64,000 bases of DNA, from positions 186,001 through 250,000 of the forward strand of contig CAWBUW010000002.1 of NCBI GenBank assembly GCA_963792075.1, in the 5' to 3' direction. The position numbers were made by a program, and so were the translations under genes. This document shows, piece by piece, positions 25,531-33,982 of the stretch; position 1 is the first letter of the stretch, and each line of letters opens with the position of its first letter. The DNA comes from CAWBUW01 sp963792075. GTDB taxonomy: Bacteria > Chloroflexota > Anaerolineae > Anaerolineales > UBA4823. The notes beneath the pieces are model-generated. The model was not told where the DNA came from. It saw nothing but the letters and a program-made list of their open reading frames with translations, and did not search any database.

Positions 25531-26058
25531 ATGACATATCAGACTCCCGAATTCGAACAAGAATACGATGAGCGCGTGATCGAAATCGCGCGTGTGTCGA
25601 AGGTTGTTAAAGGCGGTCGTCACTTTTCTTTCCGTGTGACTGTAGTCGCTGGCGATAACCACGGGCGCGTGGGCGTTGGCATCGGTAAGGCAAATGCCGT
25701 CTCGGATGCCATGCGTAAGGCGACCGAAAAAGCACGCCATGACATGCACAAAGTCAACCTGTCTGGTACCACCATTCCGCATGAGGCCGTGGCCAAGGTC
25801 GCAGGAGCAGTGATTCTGCTCAAGCCGGCTTCCCGCGGTACAGGTGTTATTGCTGGCGGTGGTGTACGTGCAGTATTGGAAGCGGTGGGCGTTACAGATA
25901 TCCTGACTAAATCGCTGGGCAGCAGCAATGTGTTGAACGTGGTATATGCCACAGTCAAAGCGTTGGAAATGCTCAAGTCGCCTCAGGAAGAAGCTGCCCG
26001 CCGTGGTAAAAATGTTGCTGAGGTGACCCCCTTCTGGGAGCGGAGGAAAAATGGCTAA
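25531..26058 (+). CDS. rpsE: 30S ribosomal protein S5
   Basis: 175 residues. The double-stranded RNA-binding N-terminal domain (RVSKVVKGGRHFSFRVTVVA) and GSSNVLNVVYATVKALE in the second domain are clear. S5 affects decoding accuracy. It overlaps rpmD by 8 bases. Confidence 0.97.
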   Translation: MTYQTPEFEQEYDERVIEIARVSKVVKGGRHFSFRVTVVAGDNHGRVGVGIGKANAVSDAMRKATEKARHDMHKVNLSGTTIPHEAVAKVAGAVILLKPASRGTGVIAGGGVRAVLEAVGVTDILTKSLGSSNVLNVVYATVKALEMLKSPQEEAARRGKNVAEVTPFWERRKNG

Positions 26059-26260
26059 AACCGCTAAAAACACCCCTAAGATTATTCGCATCACCCTGGT
26101 GAAGAGCCCGATCGGTTATACCGTGAAGCACAAGGCGACCATCCGGGCGCTGGGTTTGCGCAAGATGCACCAGACGGTGCAGCACGTTGACTCACTGACA
26201 CTGCGTGGCATGCTGTATAAAGTCAGCCACCTGGTGGAGGTGGAGGAGGTACTTTCATGA
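26051..26260 (+). CDS. rpmD: 50S ribosomal protein L30
   Basis: 69 residues. KIIRITLVKSPIGYTVKHKA, TIRALGLRKMHQTVQH and the end MLYKVSHLVEVEE match the small bacterial L30. It overlaps rpsE by 8 bases and rplO by 4, so all three are translationally coupled. Confidence 0.96.
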   Translation: MAKTAKNTPKIIRITLVKSPIGYTVKHKATIRALGLRKMHQTVQHVDSLTLRGMLYKVSHLVEVEEVLS

Positions 26261-26715
26261 AGTTGCATGAGTTAAAGCCGCAAGCCGGTTCACGGAAGGA
26301 TCGCAAGCGTGTTGGGCGCGGCACGGCTGCTGGCCAGGGTAAAACGGCTGGCCGTGGCACCAAAGGCCAGGGTGCACGCTCGGGTGGCAGCACCAGGCTG
26401 TACCATCAGGGCGGCAACCTGCCGTTCTACCGCCGCCTGCCTTTCAAACGTGGTGAAGGTTTCACCCCACTGAATTCAGTGACTTTCAATGAGGTCAACC
26501 TGGACCAATTAGCAAGCTTTCCTGCTGGCAGTGTGGTAACGCCAGAGACGCTGGCAACGGCTCGCTTGCTGCGCGATGAGCGCAACCCGGTGGTTATCCT
26601 GGGCCGAGGTGAAGCGCCTGCTTCACTCAAGGTCCGTGTGCACCGCATTACCGAAAGCGCTAAAGCCAAGGTGGAAGCTGCTGGCGGTATCGTGGAAGTG
26701 ATCGAGCTAGAATAA
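26257..26715 (+). CDS. rplO: 50S ribosomal protein L15
   Basis: 152 residues. The basic N-terminal extension (KPQAGSRKDRKRVGRGTAAG) penetrates the 23S rRNA, and the globular end has AKVEAAGGIVEVIE. It overlaps rpmD by 4 bases and is 16 bases ahead of secY. Confidence 0.97.
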   Translation: MKLHELKPQAGSRKDRKRVGRGTAAGQGKTAGRGTKGQGARSGGSTRLYHQGGNLPFYRRLPFKRGEGFTPLNSVTFNEVNLDQLASFPAGSVVTPETLATARLLRDERNPVVILGRGEAPASLKVRVHRITESAKAKVEAAGGIVEVIELE

Positions 26716-26731
26716 AGGGAGCCGATAGACA

Positions 26732-28081
26732 ATGAAACGGTCTGCCTGGCGTTATCTTTGGACATCGATTGATATCCGCAAAATGCTGCTGATCTCCTTT
26801 GCTTTGCTGGCGATCTATCGTCTGGCCGCGCATGTACCTGTGCCAGGCGCTGATCCCACCGTGATCCAACGCATTCTCAGCGGCGGCGGTGGGGCGGGAA
26901 CCCTGTTAGGCATCCTGGATCTGCTCTCGGGCGGTACTGTATCCAATTTCTCTGTGCTCGCCATGGGGGTCTATCCCTATATTACAGCACAGATTATCTT
27001 GCAGTTGCTGACCCCGATCATTCCGGCGCTTCAAAAGCGTATGGAAGAAGATCCGCGTGAAGGCCGTAAGTGGATGGAAAAATGGACTTATATCTTAGCC
27101 GTGCCGATGGCGGCGCTGCAAGGTATAGGTCAAATTAATATCTTCAATGGCCTGGCAAAAAGTGGGGGCTTGTCCCCAATCATTGCTAACTTCGGTTTGT
27201 GGGGCCAATACTGGGTGTCATCCTGGGCGATTATTACCTCAATGACGGCTGGTACGATGTTCGCCATCTGGTTAGGTGAGTTGATCTCGGAATATGGTAT
27301 TCGAAACCAGGGTTTGTCCTTGATCATCTTCGCCGGCATCGTGGCTCGCATCCCGCAAACTTTCCTGAAGCTGTGGGCAGATGAGCAGAACCGCTACATA
27401 TCCACCTTCTTCATGATTGTCTTGACCTTGTTGGTGATCTTCGCCATTGTGTTCATCCAGCAGGGCCGCCGGAATGTGCCCGTGATGTATCCTGGACGCC
27501 GCGTGGGCAGTCGCATGTCCATGCCGGTCAAGGGTACGCTACCGCTGATGGTGAACATGGCCGGCATGATCCCGATCATCTTTGCCCAGTCGCTGTTGAC
27601 TTTCCCGGCGATCCTTGCCAGCTTCTTCTTGGCCTCACAGACCGCCTGGGTAGCCAGTTTCGCGAAGAGTGTGAATGATATCTTCGGTGGCAGCGGCAAT
27701 CCTTACTGGATCATGTACTTTTTCATGGTCGTGCTTTTCTCGTTCTTCTATACCGATGTGCTATTTGCACAACAGAACTACGGTGAGAACCTGAAGCGCG
27801 TAGGCGCACAAATTCCAGGCGTTGCCCGCGGTGCACCCACCCAGCGTTATCTGACGCGTGTGCTGCGCCGCATCACCTTGCCGGGGGCATTGTTCCTCGG
27901 TGTGATCGCAGTGCTGCCCTGGTTGATAGGCCTGATCGTTCCCTTCGGAGGTAGCTCAGGCTTGCTGCTCACTACATCCTCTGGCTTGTTGATCGTGGTG
28001 GGCGTCGTACGGGATACGTTCTTTAACATTGATGCTGAATTGAAGCTGCATGGTTACAGCGAGACTTTGTTGGTCCGGTAA
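26732..28081 (+). CDS. secY: Protein translocase subunit SecY
   Basis: 449 residues with ten hydrophobic segments, the channel of the Sec translocon in the cytoplasmic membrane. Signatures include FSVLAMGVYPYITAQIILQL in TM2-TM3 and FYTDVLFAQQNYGENLKRVG in the C-terminal half. It sits in its usual place after rplO, followed by adk after 17 bases. Confidence 0.97.
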   Translation: MKRSAWRYLWTSIDIRKMLLISFALLAIYRLAAHVPVPGADPTVIQRILSGGGGAGTLLGILDLLSGGTVSNFSVLAMGVYPYITAQIILQLLTPIIPALQKRMEEDPREGRKWMEKWTYILAVPMAALQGIGQINIFNGLAKSGGLSPIIANFGLWGQYWVSSWAIITSMTAGTMFAIWLGELISEYGIRNQGLSLIIFAGIVARIPQTFLKLWADEQNRYISTFFMIVLTLLVIFAIVFIQQGRRNVPVMYPGRRVGSRMSMPVKGTLPLMVNMAGMIPIIFAQSLLTFPAILASFFLASQTAWVASFAKSVNDIFGGSGNPYWIMYFFMVVLFSFFYTDVLFAQQNYGENLKRVGAQIPGVARGAPTQRYLTRVLRRITLPGALFLGVIAVLPWLIGLIVPFGGSSGLLLTTSSGLLIVVGVVRDTFFNIDAELKLHGYSETLLVR

Positions 28082-28098
28082 AGCAAGGATAAGAAGCG

Positions 28099-28752
28099 AT
28101 GCGGACTTACATTGTACTGCTAGGACCTCCTGGAGCCGGAAAGGGTACCCAGGCGAAGGCGATCTCAGAGAAGACTGGCCTGGTGCATATCTCATCTGGC
28201 GATATTTTTCGGGAAAACTTGAAAAACGAGACCGAGATGGGGAAGCTGGCAGCTCAATATATGAATAAAGGCAACCTGGTACCGGACGATGTCACGATCA
28301 ATATGATTCGTGAACGTCTTTCTCGTCCGGACTGTGGCCAGGGCGCGTTGTTGGATGGCTTTCCCCGCACACCGGCCCAGGCGCATGCGCTGGCAGAAAT
28401 GCTGGCCACGCTGGATGGTGAAGTCCGCGCGGTGCCTTACATCAAGGTACCCGAAGCGGAATTGATTGAGCGTCTAACCGGACGCTGGACATGCCGGGCC
28501 AGCGGTCATATTTACCATGAGCGGTTTAACCCGCCGCAGAAAGTGGGAGTATGTGACCTGGATGGTTCAGAGCTATACCAGCGCGAGGATGATAAGGCGG
28601 AAACGGTGACTCGCCGTATCCGCGTGTACCTTGAGCAAACTGAACCCTTAATCTCGTTCTACCGCGAACGCAAACTGCTGTTTGAGGTGGATGGGACCAA
28701 GCCGATCGAGCAGGTAACGACTGATCTGTTGGCGATCCTGGAAAACATCTAG
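28099..28752 (+). CDS. adk: Adenylate kinase
   Basis: 217 residues. Converts AMP and ATP to two ADP in the cytoplasm. The P-loop GPPGAGKGTQA is at 9-19, DGFPRT at 86-91, and the long-form LID lies at about 128-165. The LID zinc site is partly lost: Cys132, Ser135 in place of the second Cys, Cys152 and Asp155. A Bacillus-type enzyme has Cys, Cys, Cys, Asp. Metal binding may be weak or absent. It lies between secY and map, the usual order. Confidence 0.96.
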   Translation: MRTYIVLLGPPGAGKGTQAKAISEKTGLVHISSGDIFRENLKNETEMGKLAAQYMNKGNLVPDDVTINMIRERLSRPDCGQGALLDGFPRTPAQAHALAEMLATLDGEVRAVPYIKVPEAELIERLTGRWTCRASGHIYHERFNPPQKVGVCDLDGSELYQREDDKAETVTRRIRVYLEQTEPLISFYRERKLLFEVDGTKPIEQVTTDLLAILENI

Positions 28753-28767
28753 ACCGGGTAGGCTGAC

Positions 28768-29538
28768 ATGAGCTGGGAACGGAATGTAGTGATCAAAACG
28801 CGGCGCGAAATTGAAATCATGCGCCAAGCAGGACGGATCAATGCAGAAGCATTGGCTGCTACCCGGGCCGCGCTGCGAGATGGAATCACCACAGCAGAGT
28901 TGGACGCTATCGCCGCAGAAGTAATCCGGAAGCATGGAGCAAAACCGGCTTTCCTGGGAGTGATGGGAGCTTATCCCTATCCCGCGACGATTACGACCAG
29001 CGTGAACGATGAGCTGGTGCATGGCATTCCAGGGAAGCGCAAGCTGCATGAAGGCGACATCATTTCTATTGATTGTGGGGCGATTTTCGAAGGATTTGTG
29101 GCCGACTCAGCCTATACGGCCGGGGTGGGTGAAATCTCAGAAGAAGCCCAGCGGTTGATTGAAACGACGGAGCAGTCTTTAGCCATTGGCATCTCCATGC
29201 TGCGCGACGGAAACCGGGTGGGTGATGTAGGCTTTGCCATCCAGCAATATGCGGAGGGGCAAGGATATCATCTGACTCGTGAGTACACCGGGCATGGTGT
29301 CGGACGGACGATGTGGGAAGGGCCTCAAGTACCCAACTTTGGCTCCAAAGGCCGGGGGATGGTGCTGCGTGAAGGGATGACCATCGCCGTGGAGCCGATG
29401 CTGTTGGTTGGGACAGCCAGTACCAAAGTGTTACCTGACCAATGGACAGTCGTTTCAGCGGACGGCAGCCTCACCGCCCACAGCGAACACTCAGTGGCAA
29501 TCACCGATGGTGAACCAGTCATCCTGACAGTGCCGTAA
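28768..29538 (+). CDS. map: Methionine aminopeptidase, type I
   Basis: 256 residues. Removes the N-terminal methionine of new proteins. The pita-bread fold metal ligands are seen in SIDCGAIFEGFVADSA (two Asp), EYTGHGVGRTM (His), TIAVEPML (Glu) and the C-terminal HSEHSVAIT (Glu). The N-terminus begins directly with KTRREIEIMRQAGRI, with no zinc-finger extension. In many genomes infA follows; here it is missing and rpmJ comes next under a possible new promoter. Confidence 0.96.
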   Translation: MSWERNVVIKTRREIEIMRQAGRINAEALAATRAALRDGITTAELDAIAAEVIRKHGAKPAFLGVMGAYPYPATITTSVNDELVHGIPGKRKLHEGDIISIDCGAIFEGFVADSAYTAGVGEISEEAQRLIETTEQSLAIGISMLRDGNRVGDVGFAIQQYAEGQGYHLTREYTGHGVGRTMWEGPQVPNFGSKGRGMVLREGMTIAVEPMLLVGTASTKVLPDQWTVVSADGSLTAHSEHSVAITDGEPVILTVP

Positions 29539-29555
29539 GATCCAAAAATCTGGCC

Positions 29556-29584
29556 TGGACGAGAATGGGAAAGACAAGTATAAT
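29556..29584 (+). promoter_or_regulatory. Candidate promoter upstream of rpmJ
   Basis: A perfect TATAAT at 29579-29584, with TGGACG (29556-29561) 17 bases upstream. It lies 58 bases before rpmJ in the 103-bp spacer where infA is often found, and could drive the rpmJ-rpsM-rpsK-rpsD-rpoA-rplQ segment. Confidence 0.5.
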
Positions 29585-29592
29585 CGAGACTT

Positions 29593-29612
29593 CGGCTGTG
29601 TGTTTACAGCCG
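29593..29612 (+). promoter_or_regulatory. Short leader hairpin before rpmJ
   Basis: CGGCTGT (29593-29599) pairs perfectly with ACAGCCG (29606-29612) around a 6-base loop, right at the predicted transcript start. No T-run follows, so this is not a terminator. Confidence 0.4.
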
Positions 29613-29641
29613 GGTGAATACAGTAAGAAGGAAAGGTTCTT

Positions 29642-29755
29642 ATGAAAGTTTCATCTTCAATTGGAAAGCGCTGCGCAAAGTGCAAATTCGTACGGCGCAA
29701 AGGTCGTTTGTTCATCATTTGCGAAAATCCAAAACATAAGCAGCGGCAGGGATAA
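29642..29755 (+). CDS. rpmJ: 50S ribosomal protein L36, zinc-binding form
   Basis: 37 residues: MKVSSSIGKRCAKCKFVRRK followed by a 17-residue tail. The zinc ligands Cys11, Cys14, Cys27 and His32 are all present, which is the C+ form. AAGGAAAGG lies upstream. The gene is below the usual size cut for ORF calling but is unmistakable, and rpsM starts 6 bases after its stop. Confidence 0.97.
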   Translation: MKVSSSIGKRCAKCKFVRRKGRLFIICENPKHKQRQG

Positions 29756-29761
29756 GGTACT

Positions 29762-30151
29762 ATGGCACGTATTGAAGGCGTTGATCTTCCTCGTAACAAG
29801 CGCGTAGAAATCGGGCTGACTTATTTGTATGGAGTCGGCCTGACACACTCGCATGAAATCCTGGCGAAGACGGGTGTGAACCCTGATACGCGTATTAAGG
29901 ATTTGACGGATGCTGAGGTGAACCTGATCAGGGAATACATCGGTCAGCATTTTAAGGTTGAAGGTGACCTGCGCCGCGAGGTGCAGTTGAATATCAAGCG
30001 GCTTGTTGAAATTGGCTGCTACCGTGGGTTACGTCACCGCCGCAATTTGCCGGCTCGAGGCCAGCGCACACGCACCAATTCGCGCACCCGCAAGGGTCCG
30101 AAGAAAACGGTTGCGGGTCGCGGTCGTCGCCGTGGCGCAACCAAGAAGTAA
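29762..30151 (+). CDS. rpsM: 30S ribosomal protein S13
   Basis: 129 residues. MARIEGVDLPRNKRVEIGLT, the helix-two-turn-helix region, and the basic C-terminal RGLRHRRNLPARGQRTRTNS are conserved. S13 contacts the P-site tRNA and bridges to the 50S subunit. A 114-base spacer without a clear signal precedes rpsK. Confidence 0.97.
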   Translation: MARIEGVDLPRNKRVEIGLTYLYGVGLTHSHEILAKTGVNPDTRIKDLTDAEVNLIREYIGQHFKVEGDLRREVQLNIKRLVEIGCYRGLRHRRNLPARGQRTRTNSRTRKGPKKTVAGRGRRRGATKK

Positions 30152-30265
30152 CACCCTGGCGCATCTGGGGTTCGACCGGTCAGGGGGTCCTTCCATCCCG
30201 CGGCAACTGGCTGGTAGATGACCAAATGGTCTGGGTGATCAGTTTCAGCTCAAGAGTGAGGTTTT

Positions 30266-30667
30266 ATGGCTCAAACAGCAAGCACGTCGCGTCGTAAAAG
30301 TGCACGCAAAATCAAGCGAACCCTGTCTGCAGGACAGGTCCATATCCTGGCTACGTTCAATAACACGATTGTCACTGTGACCGATTTGCAGGGCAATGCG
30401 GTGACATCTGCAACGGCAGGCCAGGCCGGGTTCAAGGGCTCTCGTAAGAGCACGCCATTCGCAGCACGCATGGCGGCTGAGACTGCAATGAAGAATGCTC
30501 AGGCCCTGGGGATCCAGGAAGTGGAAGTCTTCGTGAAAGGCCCTGGCCCTGGTCGCGAATCTGCAATTCGTGCCGTCCAGGCACAGGGTATGCGGGTGAC
30601 TTTGATCACCGATAAGACGCCGGTACCGCACAACGGCTGCCGGCCTCCTAAGAAACGCCGCGTCTAA
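30266..30667 (+). CDS. rpsK: 30S ribosomal protein S11
   Basis: 133 residues. HILATFNNTIVTVTDLQGNA and TDKTPVPHNGCRPPKKRRV at the end are typical; the Asn-Gly in HNGC is the conserved isoaspartate site. S11 forms the 30S platform. rpsD follows after 26 bases. Confidence 0.97.
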   Translation: MAQTASTSRRKSARKIKRTLSAGQVHILATFNNTIVTVTDLQGNAVTSATAGQAGFKGSRKSTPFAARMAAETAMKNAQALGIQEVEVFVKGPGPGRESAIRAVQAQGMRVTLITDKTPVPHNGCRPPKKRRV

Positions 30668-30693
30668 ACAAATAAGGAAGAGGAAATCATTCT

Positions 30694-31332
30694 ATGGCTA
30701 AGTACTCTGGGCCAGTTTGTCGATTGTGCCGGCGCGAGAGCGAGAAGCTGTTCCTGAAAGGAACACGCTGCTTCTCTCCGAAGTGCGCTTTTGAGCGCCG
30801 CGGATACGCCCCTGGCGTGCATGGCAAAGGTGCTCAATTCCGTAATAAGCGTGAGTCGGATTATAACCGCCAATTGCGCGCCAAACAAAAAGCACGCCGG
30901 GTTTACGGTGTGCTGGAGCGCCAGTTCCACCGTTATTATGGAATGGTAATTAAGCAGCGTGGTCTGACTGGCCTGATGCTGCTGCAAATTCTGGAATCCC
31001 GGTTGGACAATGTGGTTTTCCGCCTGGGCTATGCAGAAAGTCGTGCCGAAGCTCGCCTATTGGTCACCCATGGGCACTTCATGGTCAACGGCCGTCGCAC
31101 AGACGTACCCTCCCATCTCATTGAGGTGGGTGATACCGTGGCTGTGCGCGATGGTTCGCGCCGGCGTACTTATTTCAAGAGTTTGCCGGATGTTGCGGAA
31201 GGCCGCACGGCTCCCGCTTGGTTGAGCCGCGATCTGAAAGCGTTAGCTGGTTCGGTTTTACGCCAACCAGAGCGTTCTGAGATTGATGCGAACCTGAATG
31301 AACAGTTGATCGTCGAGTACTACTCGCGCTAG
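30694..31332 (+). CDS. rpsD: 30S ribosomal protein S4, zinc-binding form
   Basis: 212 residues. The N-terminus carries Cys9, Cys12, Cys26 and Cys31 (C+ form), followed by RRGYAPGVHG and the S4 RNA-binding domain LESRLDNVVFRLGYAESRAE. S4 starts 30S assembly and in E. coli represses the alpha operon. rpoA follows after 64 bases. Confidence 0.97.
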   Translation: MAKYSGPVCRLCRRESEKLFLKGTRCFSPKCAFERRGYAPGVHGKGAQFRNKRESDYNRQLRAKQKARRVYGVLERQFHRYYGMVIKQRGLTGLMLLQILESRLDNVVFRLGYAESRAEARLLVTHGHFMVNGRRTDVPSHLIEVGDTVAVRDGSRRRTYFKSLPDVAEGRTAPAWLSRDLKALAGSVLRQPERSEIDANLNEQLIVEYYSR

Positions 31333-31396
31333 TCTCTGGCGCGGCCTGCTGCAGGGTGAACAGGCGACAGGCCGCGCGCGGGAGAAGAGGTGCACA

Positions 31397-32368
31397 GTGA
31401 TCGGACTGAGTAATATGGTAACGCCGAAAATCGAGCGCGAAGCAGAAGCTCGAAACTACGGCAAATTTATAATTAGCCCACTGGAGCGCGGCTACGGGAT
31501 TACCCTGGGCAACGCGCTGCGCCGGGTTCTGCTATCCTCCCTGGATGGCGCTGCGATCACCTCGATTCGGATTGCCGATGTGCAGCATGAGTTCAGTGAT
31601 ATTCCGGGTGTGCGTGAAGACGTCATCCGGGTGATGCTGCAAGTGAAGCAACTCCGTATGAAAATGGTGGGCACAGATACAGCTCACATGCACCTGCATG
31701 TGCAGGGCAGTGGTGTTGTAACTGCATCAGATATCATCGCTCCACCGGAAATCGAGTTGATCAATCCAGACCTGTATCTGTTTACAGTGGATGACAGTAA
31801 GGTCAACTTAGAGATCGAAATGACGGTTGAACGCGGCCGTGGGTATTCTCCTGCGGATGACCGGACGGGCCGTTTGCCGATCGGCGAACTGCCTGTAGAT
31901 GCGATCTACAGCCCGGTGAGCCGGACCAACTGGGAAGTTGGCTATGCCCGTGTGGGGCAGAGCACCAACTACGATAAGTTGATCCTGGAAATCTGGACCG
32001 ATGGTTCGATCTCCCCGGAAGATGCGCTGAGTACTGCGGCGCGGGTCCTGATGGAGCATTTGCGCCACCTGGCTGGCATTAGCGAAGAGACGCTGGCTAC
32101 GATCACCGAACAGGTTGAAGAAGGCAGCCGTCTGACGAGCGAAATGATCGAGACACCGATTGAAAACCTGGATTTGTCTGTGCGTGTCTTTAACTCGCTC
32201 AAGCGCACCGGGATCACGACGGTGGGTGAGGTGCTGGAGCTGCTGGAGAAGGGTGACGAAGCCGTCATGTCCATCCGCAATTTCGGCGAAAAGTCTCTGG
32301 ATGAGCTGCGACAGAAGATGCACGAAAAGGGCTATCTTCGTGACGTAGATCAACACGAAGCGGAGTAA
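31397..32368 (+). CDS. rpoA: DNA-directed RNA polymerase subunit alpha
   Basis: 323 residues from GTG 31397, with GAAGAGG upstream. The N-terminal dimerisation domain (ISPLERGYGITLGNALRRVL) and the C-terminal domain (LSVRVFNSLKRTGITTVGEV and IRNFGEKSLDELRQKM), which contacts UP elements and activators, are complete. It keeps its usual place between rpsD and rplQ. Confidence 0.98.
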   Translation: MIGLSNMVTPKIEREAEARNYGKFIISPLERGYGITLGNALRRVLLSSLDGAAITSIRIADVQHEFSDIPGVREDVIRVMLQVKQLRMKMVGTDTAHMHLHVQGSGVVTASDIIAPPEIELINPDLYLFTVDDSKVNLEIEMTVERGRGYSPADDRTGRLPIGELPVDAIYSPVSRTNWEVGYARVGQSTNYDKLILEIWTDGSISPEDALSTAARVLMEHLRHLAGISEETLATITEQVEEGSRLTSEMIETPIENLDLSVRVFNSLKRTGITTVGEVLELLEKGDEAVMSIRNFGEKSLDELRQKMHEKGYLRDVDQHEAE

Positions 32369-32375
32369 TTTAGAA

Positions 32376-32753
32376 ATGAGACACAGAATTGCAGGCTACA
32401 AACTCGGCCGCGAAAAAGACGAGCGCACAGCGCTGCGTAAGATCCTGGTGGGTCAGCTCTTTGAGCATGAACGCATCCAGACGACACGTGCTAAAGCGGC
32501 GGCAATCCGCGGTCAGGCCGAGCGCCTGATCACGCTGGCGAAGCTTGGCAACAAAGCCGGTGATGCAAAGATGGTACATGCGCGCCGCCTGGTCGCTGCC
32601 CGCCTGGGCAACCCGGTGATTGTGAAGAAGTTGTTTGATGACATTGCACCCCGTTTTGCTGAGCGCCCCGGTGGTTACACCCGGACCGTAAAACTCGGCC
32701 TGCGTAAGGGCGATGCAGCAGAAATGGTGCTGTTAGAGCTGGTTGAAGAATAG
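32376..32753 (+). CDS. rplQ: 50S ribosomal protein L17
   Basis: 125 residues. MRHRIAGYKLGREKDERTAL at the N-terminus and GGYTRTVKLGLRKGDAAEM near the end fit the family, including the conserved Tyr-Thr-Arg block. Its TAG stop overlaps the probable non-standard start of truA (ATAG). Confidence 0.97.
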   Translation: MRHRIAGYKLGREKDERTALRKILVGQLFEHERIQTTRAKAAAIRGQAERLITLAKLGNKAGDAKMVHARRLVAARLGNPVIVKKLFDDIAPRFAERPGGYTRTVKLGLRKGDAAEMVLLELVEE

Positions 32754-33550
32754 AACGTTACCAGGTAATCCTTGCTTATGACGGTACTTTGTTCAGCGGC
32801 TCGCAGCATCAAGGTAAGTCGCGGACAGTGCAGTCAGAAGTAGAACAGGCTCTCAGATGCCTGGGCTGGCAGGGAAGGCATATTCAGATGGCGGGCCGGA
32901 CAGACTCCGGCGTGCACGCTGGCGGACAGGTCATCGCTTTTGACCTGGCTTGGAACCATCCGCTGGAAGCACTGCGGCAGGCGCTCAATGCGCACCTGCC
33001 CGAAGATGTGGCAGCCAGGCAGGCTTTGCTGGCTCCCACCGGGTTTGATCCCCGCCGCCACGCACGGGCACGCACCTACTGCTATCATGTTATTTTTGAT
33101 AGTGTGCGCAACCCGCTGCGAGAGCGATATGCCTGGCGTCTGTGGCCGAGACTGTCTGTGGAGCCGCTGCGACAGGCAGCCAGTCTACTGATCGGAGAAC
33201 ATGATTTTGCTGCATTTGGCACCCCGCCCCGGGCCGGCAGCAGTACTGTGCGCTCCGTTTATCAGGCAGATTGGCAGCCAGAAGCAGCCGGCCTGGTTTT
33301 CCAGGTCAACGCAAATGCTTTTCTGTACCGGATGGTGCGCCGCATGGTTTACTTACAAATAGCCGTGGCGCAGGGCAGGATGGCTCTAGAAACCCTGGCA
33401 AACCTGGTGCAACAGCCCCAGCAAGGCAGCCAGACAATAACCGTACAGGGATTGGCCCCCGCCCAGGGGTTGTTCCTTGAAGAAGTAAACTACTCTAGTA
33501 GTTTTGGAGATGATGAACGTGCAAAAGACATACATCCCAAAGGCAGATGA
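32750..33550 (+). CDS. truA: tRNA pseudouridine(38-40) synthase TruA, without a standard start codon
   Basis: The frame encodes ERYQVILAYDGTLFSGSQ at its beginning, the conserved N-terminus of TruA. The catalytic Asp is in AGRTDSGVHAGGQV, and NAFLYRMVRRMVY lies near the C-terminus. TruA modifies positions 38-40 of the tRNA anticodon arm. Between the preceding in-frame TGA (32744-32746) and the conserved residues there is no ATG, GTG or TTG. The only near-start codon is ATA at 32750, overlapping the rplQ stop (ATAG). A TTG at 32789 would delete the conserved N-terminal strand. Coupled initiation at AUA, or a mutated or misread ATG, are the options. The 3' end overlaps rplM. Confidence 0.85.
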   Translation: MERYQVILAYDGTLFSGSQHQGKSRTVQSEVEQALRCLGWQGRHIQMAGRTDSGVHAGGQVIAFDLAWNHPLEALRQALNAHLPEDVAARQALLAPTGFDPRRHARARTYCYHVIFDSVRNPLRERYAWRLWPRLSVEPLRQAASLLIGEHDFAAFGTPPRAGSSTVRSVYQADWQPEAAGLVFQVNANAFLYRMVRRMVYLQIAVAQGRMALETLANLVQQPQQGSQTITVQGLAPAQGLFLEEVNYSSSFGDDERAKDIHPKGR

Positions 33551-33947
33551 ACTGAGCTCCGAGTGGGTCGTGGTGAATGCCCAGGAACTGACACTCGGTC
33601 GGCTAGCATCCAAGGTAGCGGCCGTTTTGCTTGGGAAGCATAAACCAAGCTTTACGCCGGGTGTATTTGTGGGAGATTATGTGGTCGTGATTAATGCTGG
33701 TACGTTTACAACCACCGGCAAGAAGATGACCGACAAAATCTATTATCACCACTCCGGTTATCCGGGTGGGATCAAGTCAATCTCGCTGCGTCAGCAGTTG
33801 GTTGACCACCCAGAACGCGTGATCAAAGCCGCGGTGTGGGGCATGCTGCCGCATAATAAGTTCGGACGCAAGCTGATCAAGCGGCTGAAGGTCTATACTG
33901 GCGCAGAGCATCCGCACGCGGCGCAGCAGCCGAAGCCCATTGGCTAA
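33519..33947 (+). CDS. rplM: 50S ribosomal protein L13
   Basis: 142 residues from GTG 33519, which gives the family N-terminus QKTYIPKADE. TTTGGAG (33503-33509) is 9 bases upstream. The ATGs at 33510 and 33513 lie too close to that site. VVVNAQELTLGRLASKVAAV and HSGYPGGIKS are the signatures. The start lies 32 bases inside truA. It forms the usual pair with rpsI. Confidence 0.95.
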   Translation: MQKTYIPKADELSSEWVVVNAQELTLGRLASKVAAVLLGKHKPSFTPGVFVGDYVVVINAGTFTTTGKKMTDKIYYHHSGYPGGIKSISLRQQLVDHPERVIKAAVWGMLPHNKFGRKLIKRLKVYTGAEHPHAAQQPKPIG

Positions 33948-33982
33948 GCGGATCCAGCCGGTATAGTTGAGAAGGAGTTAAT

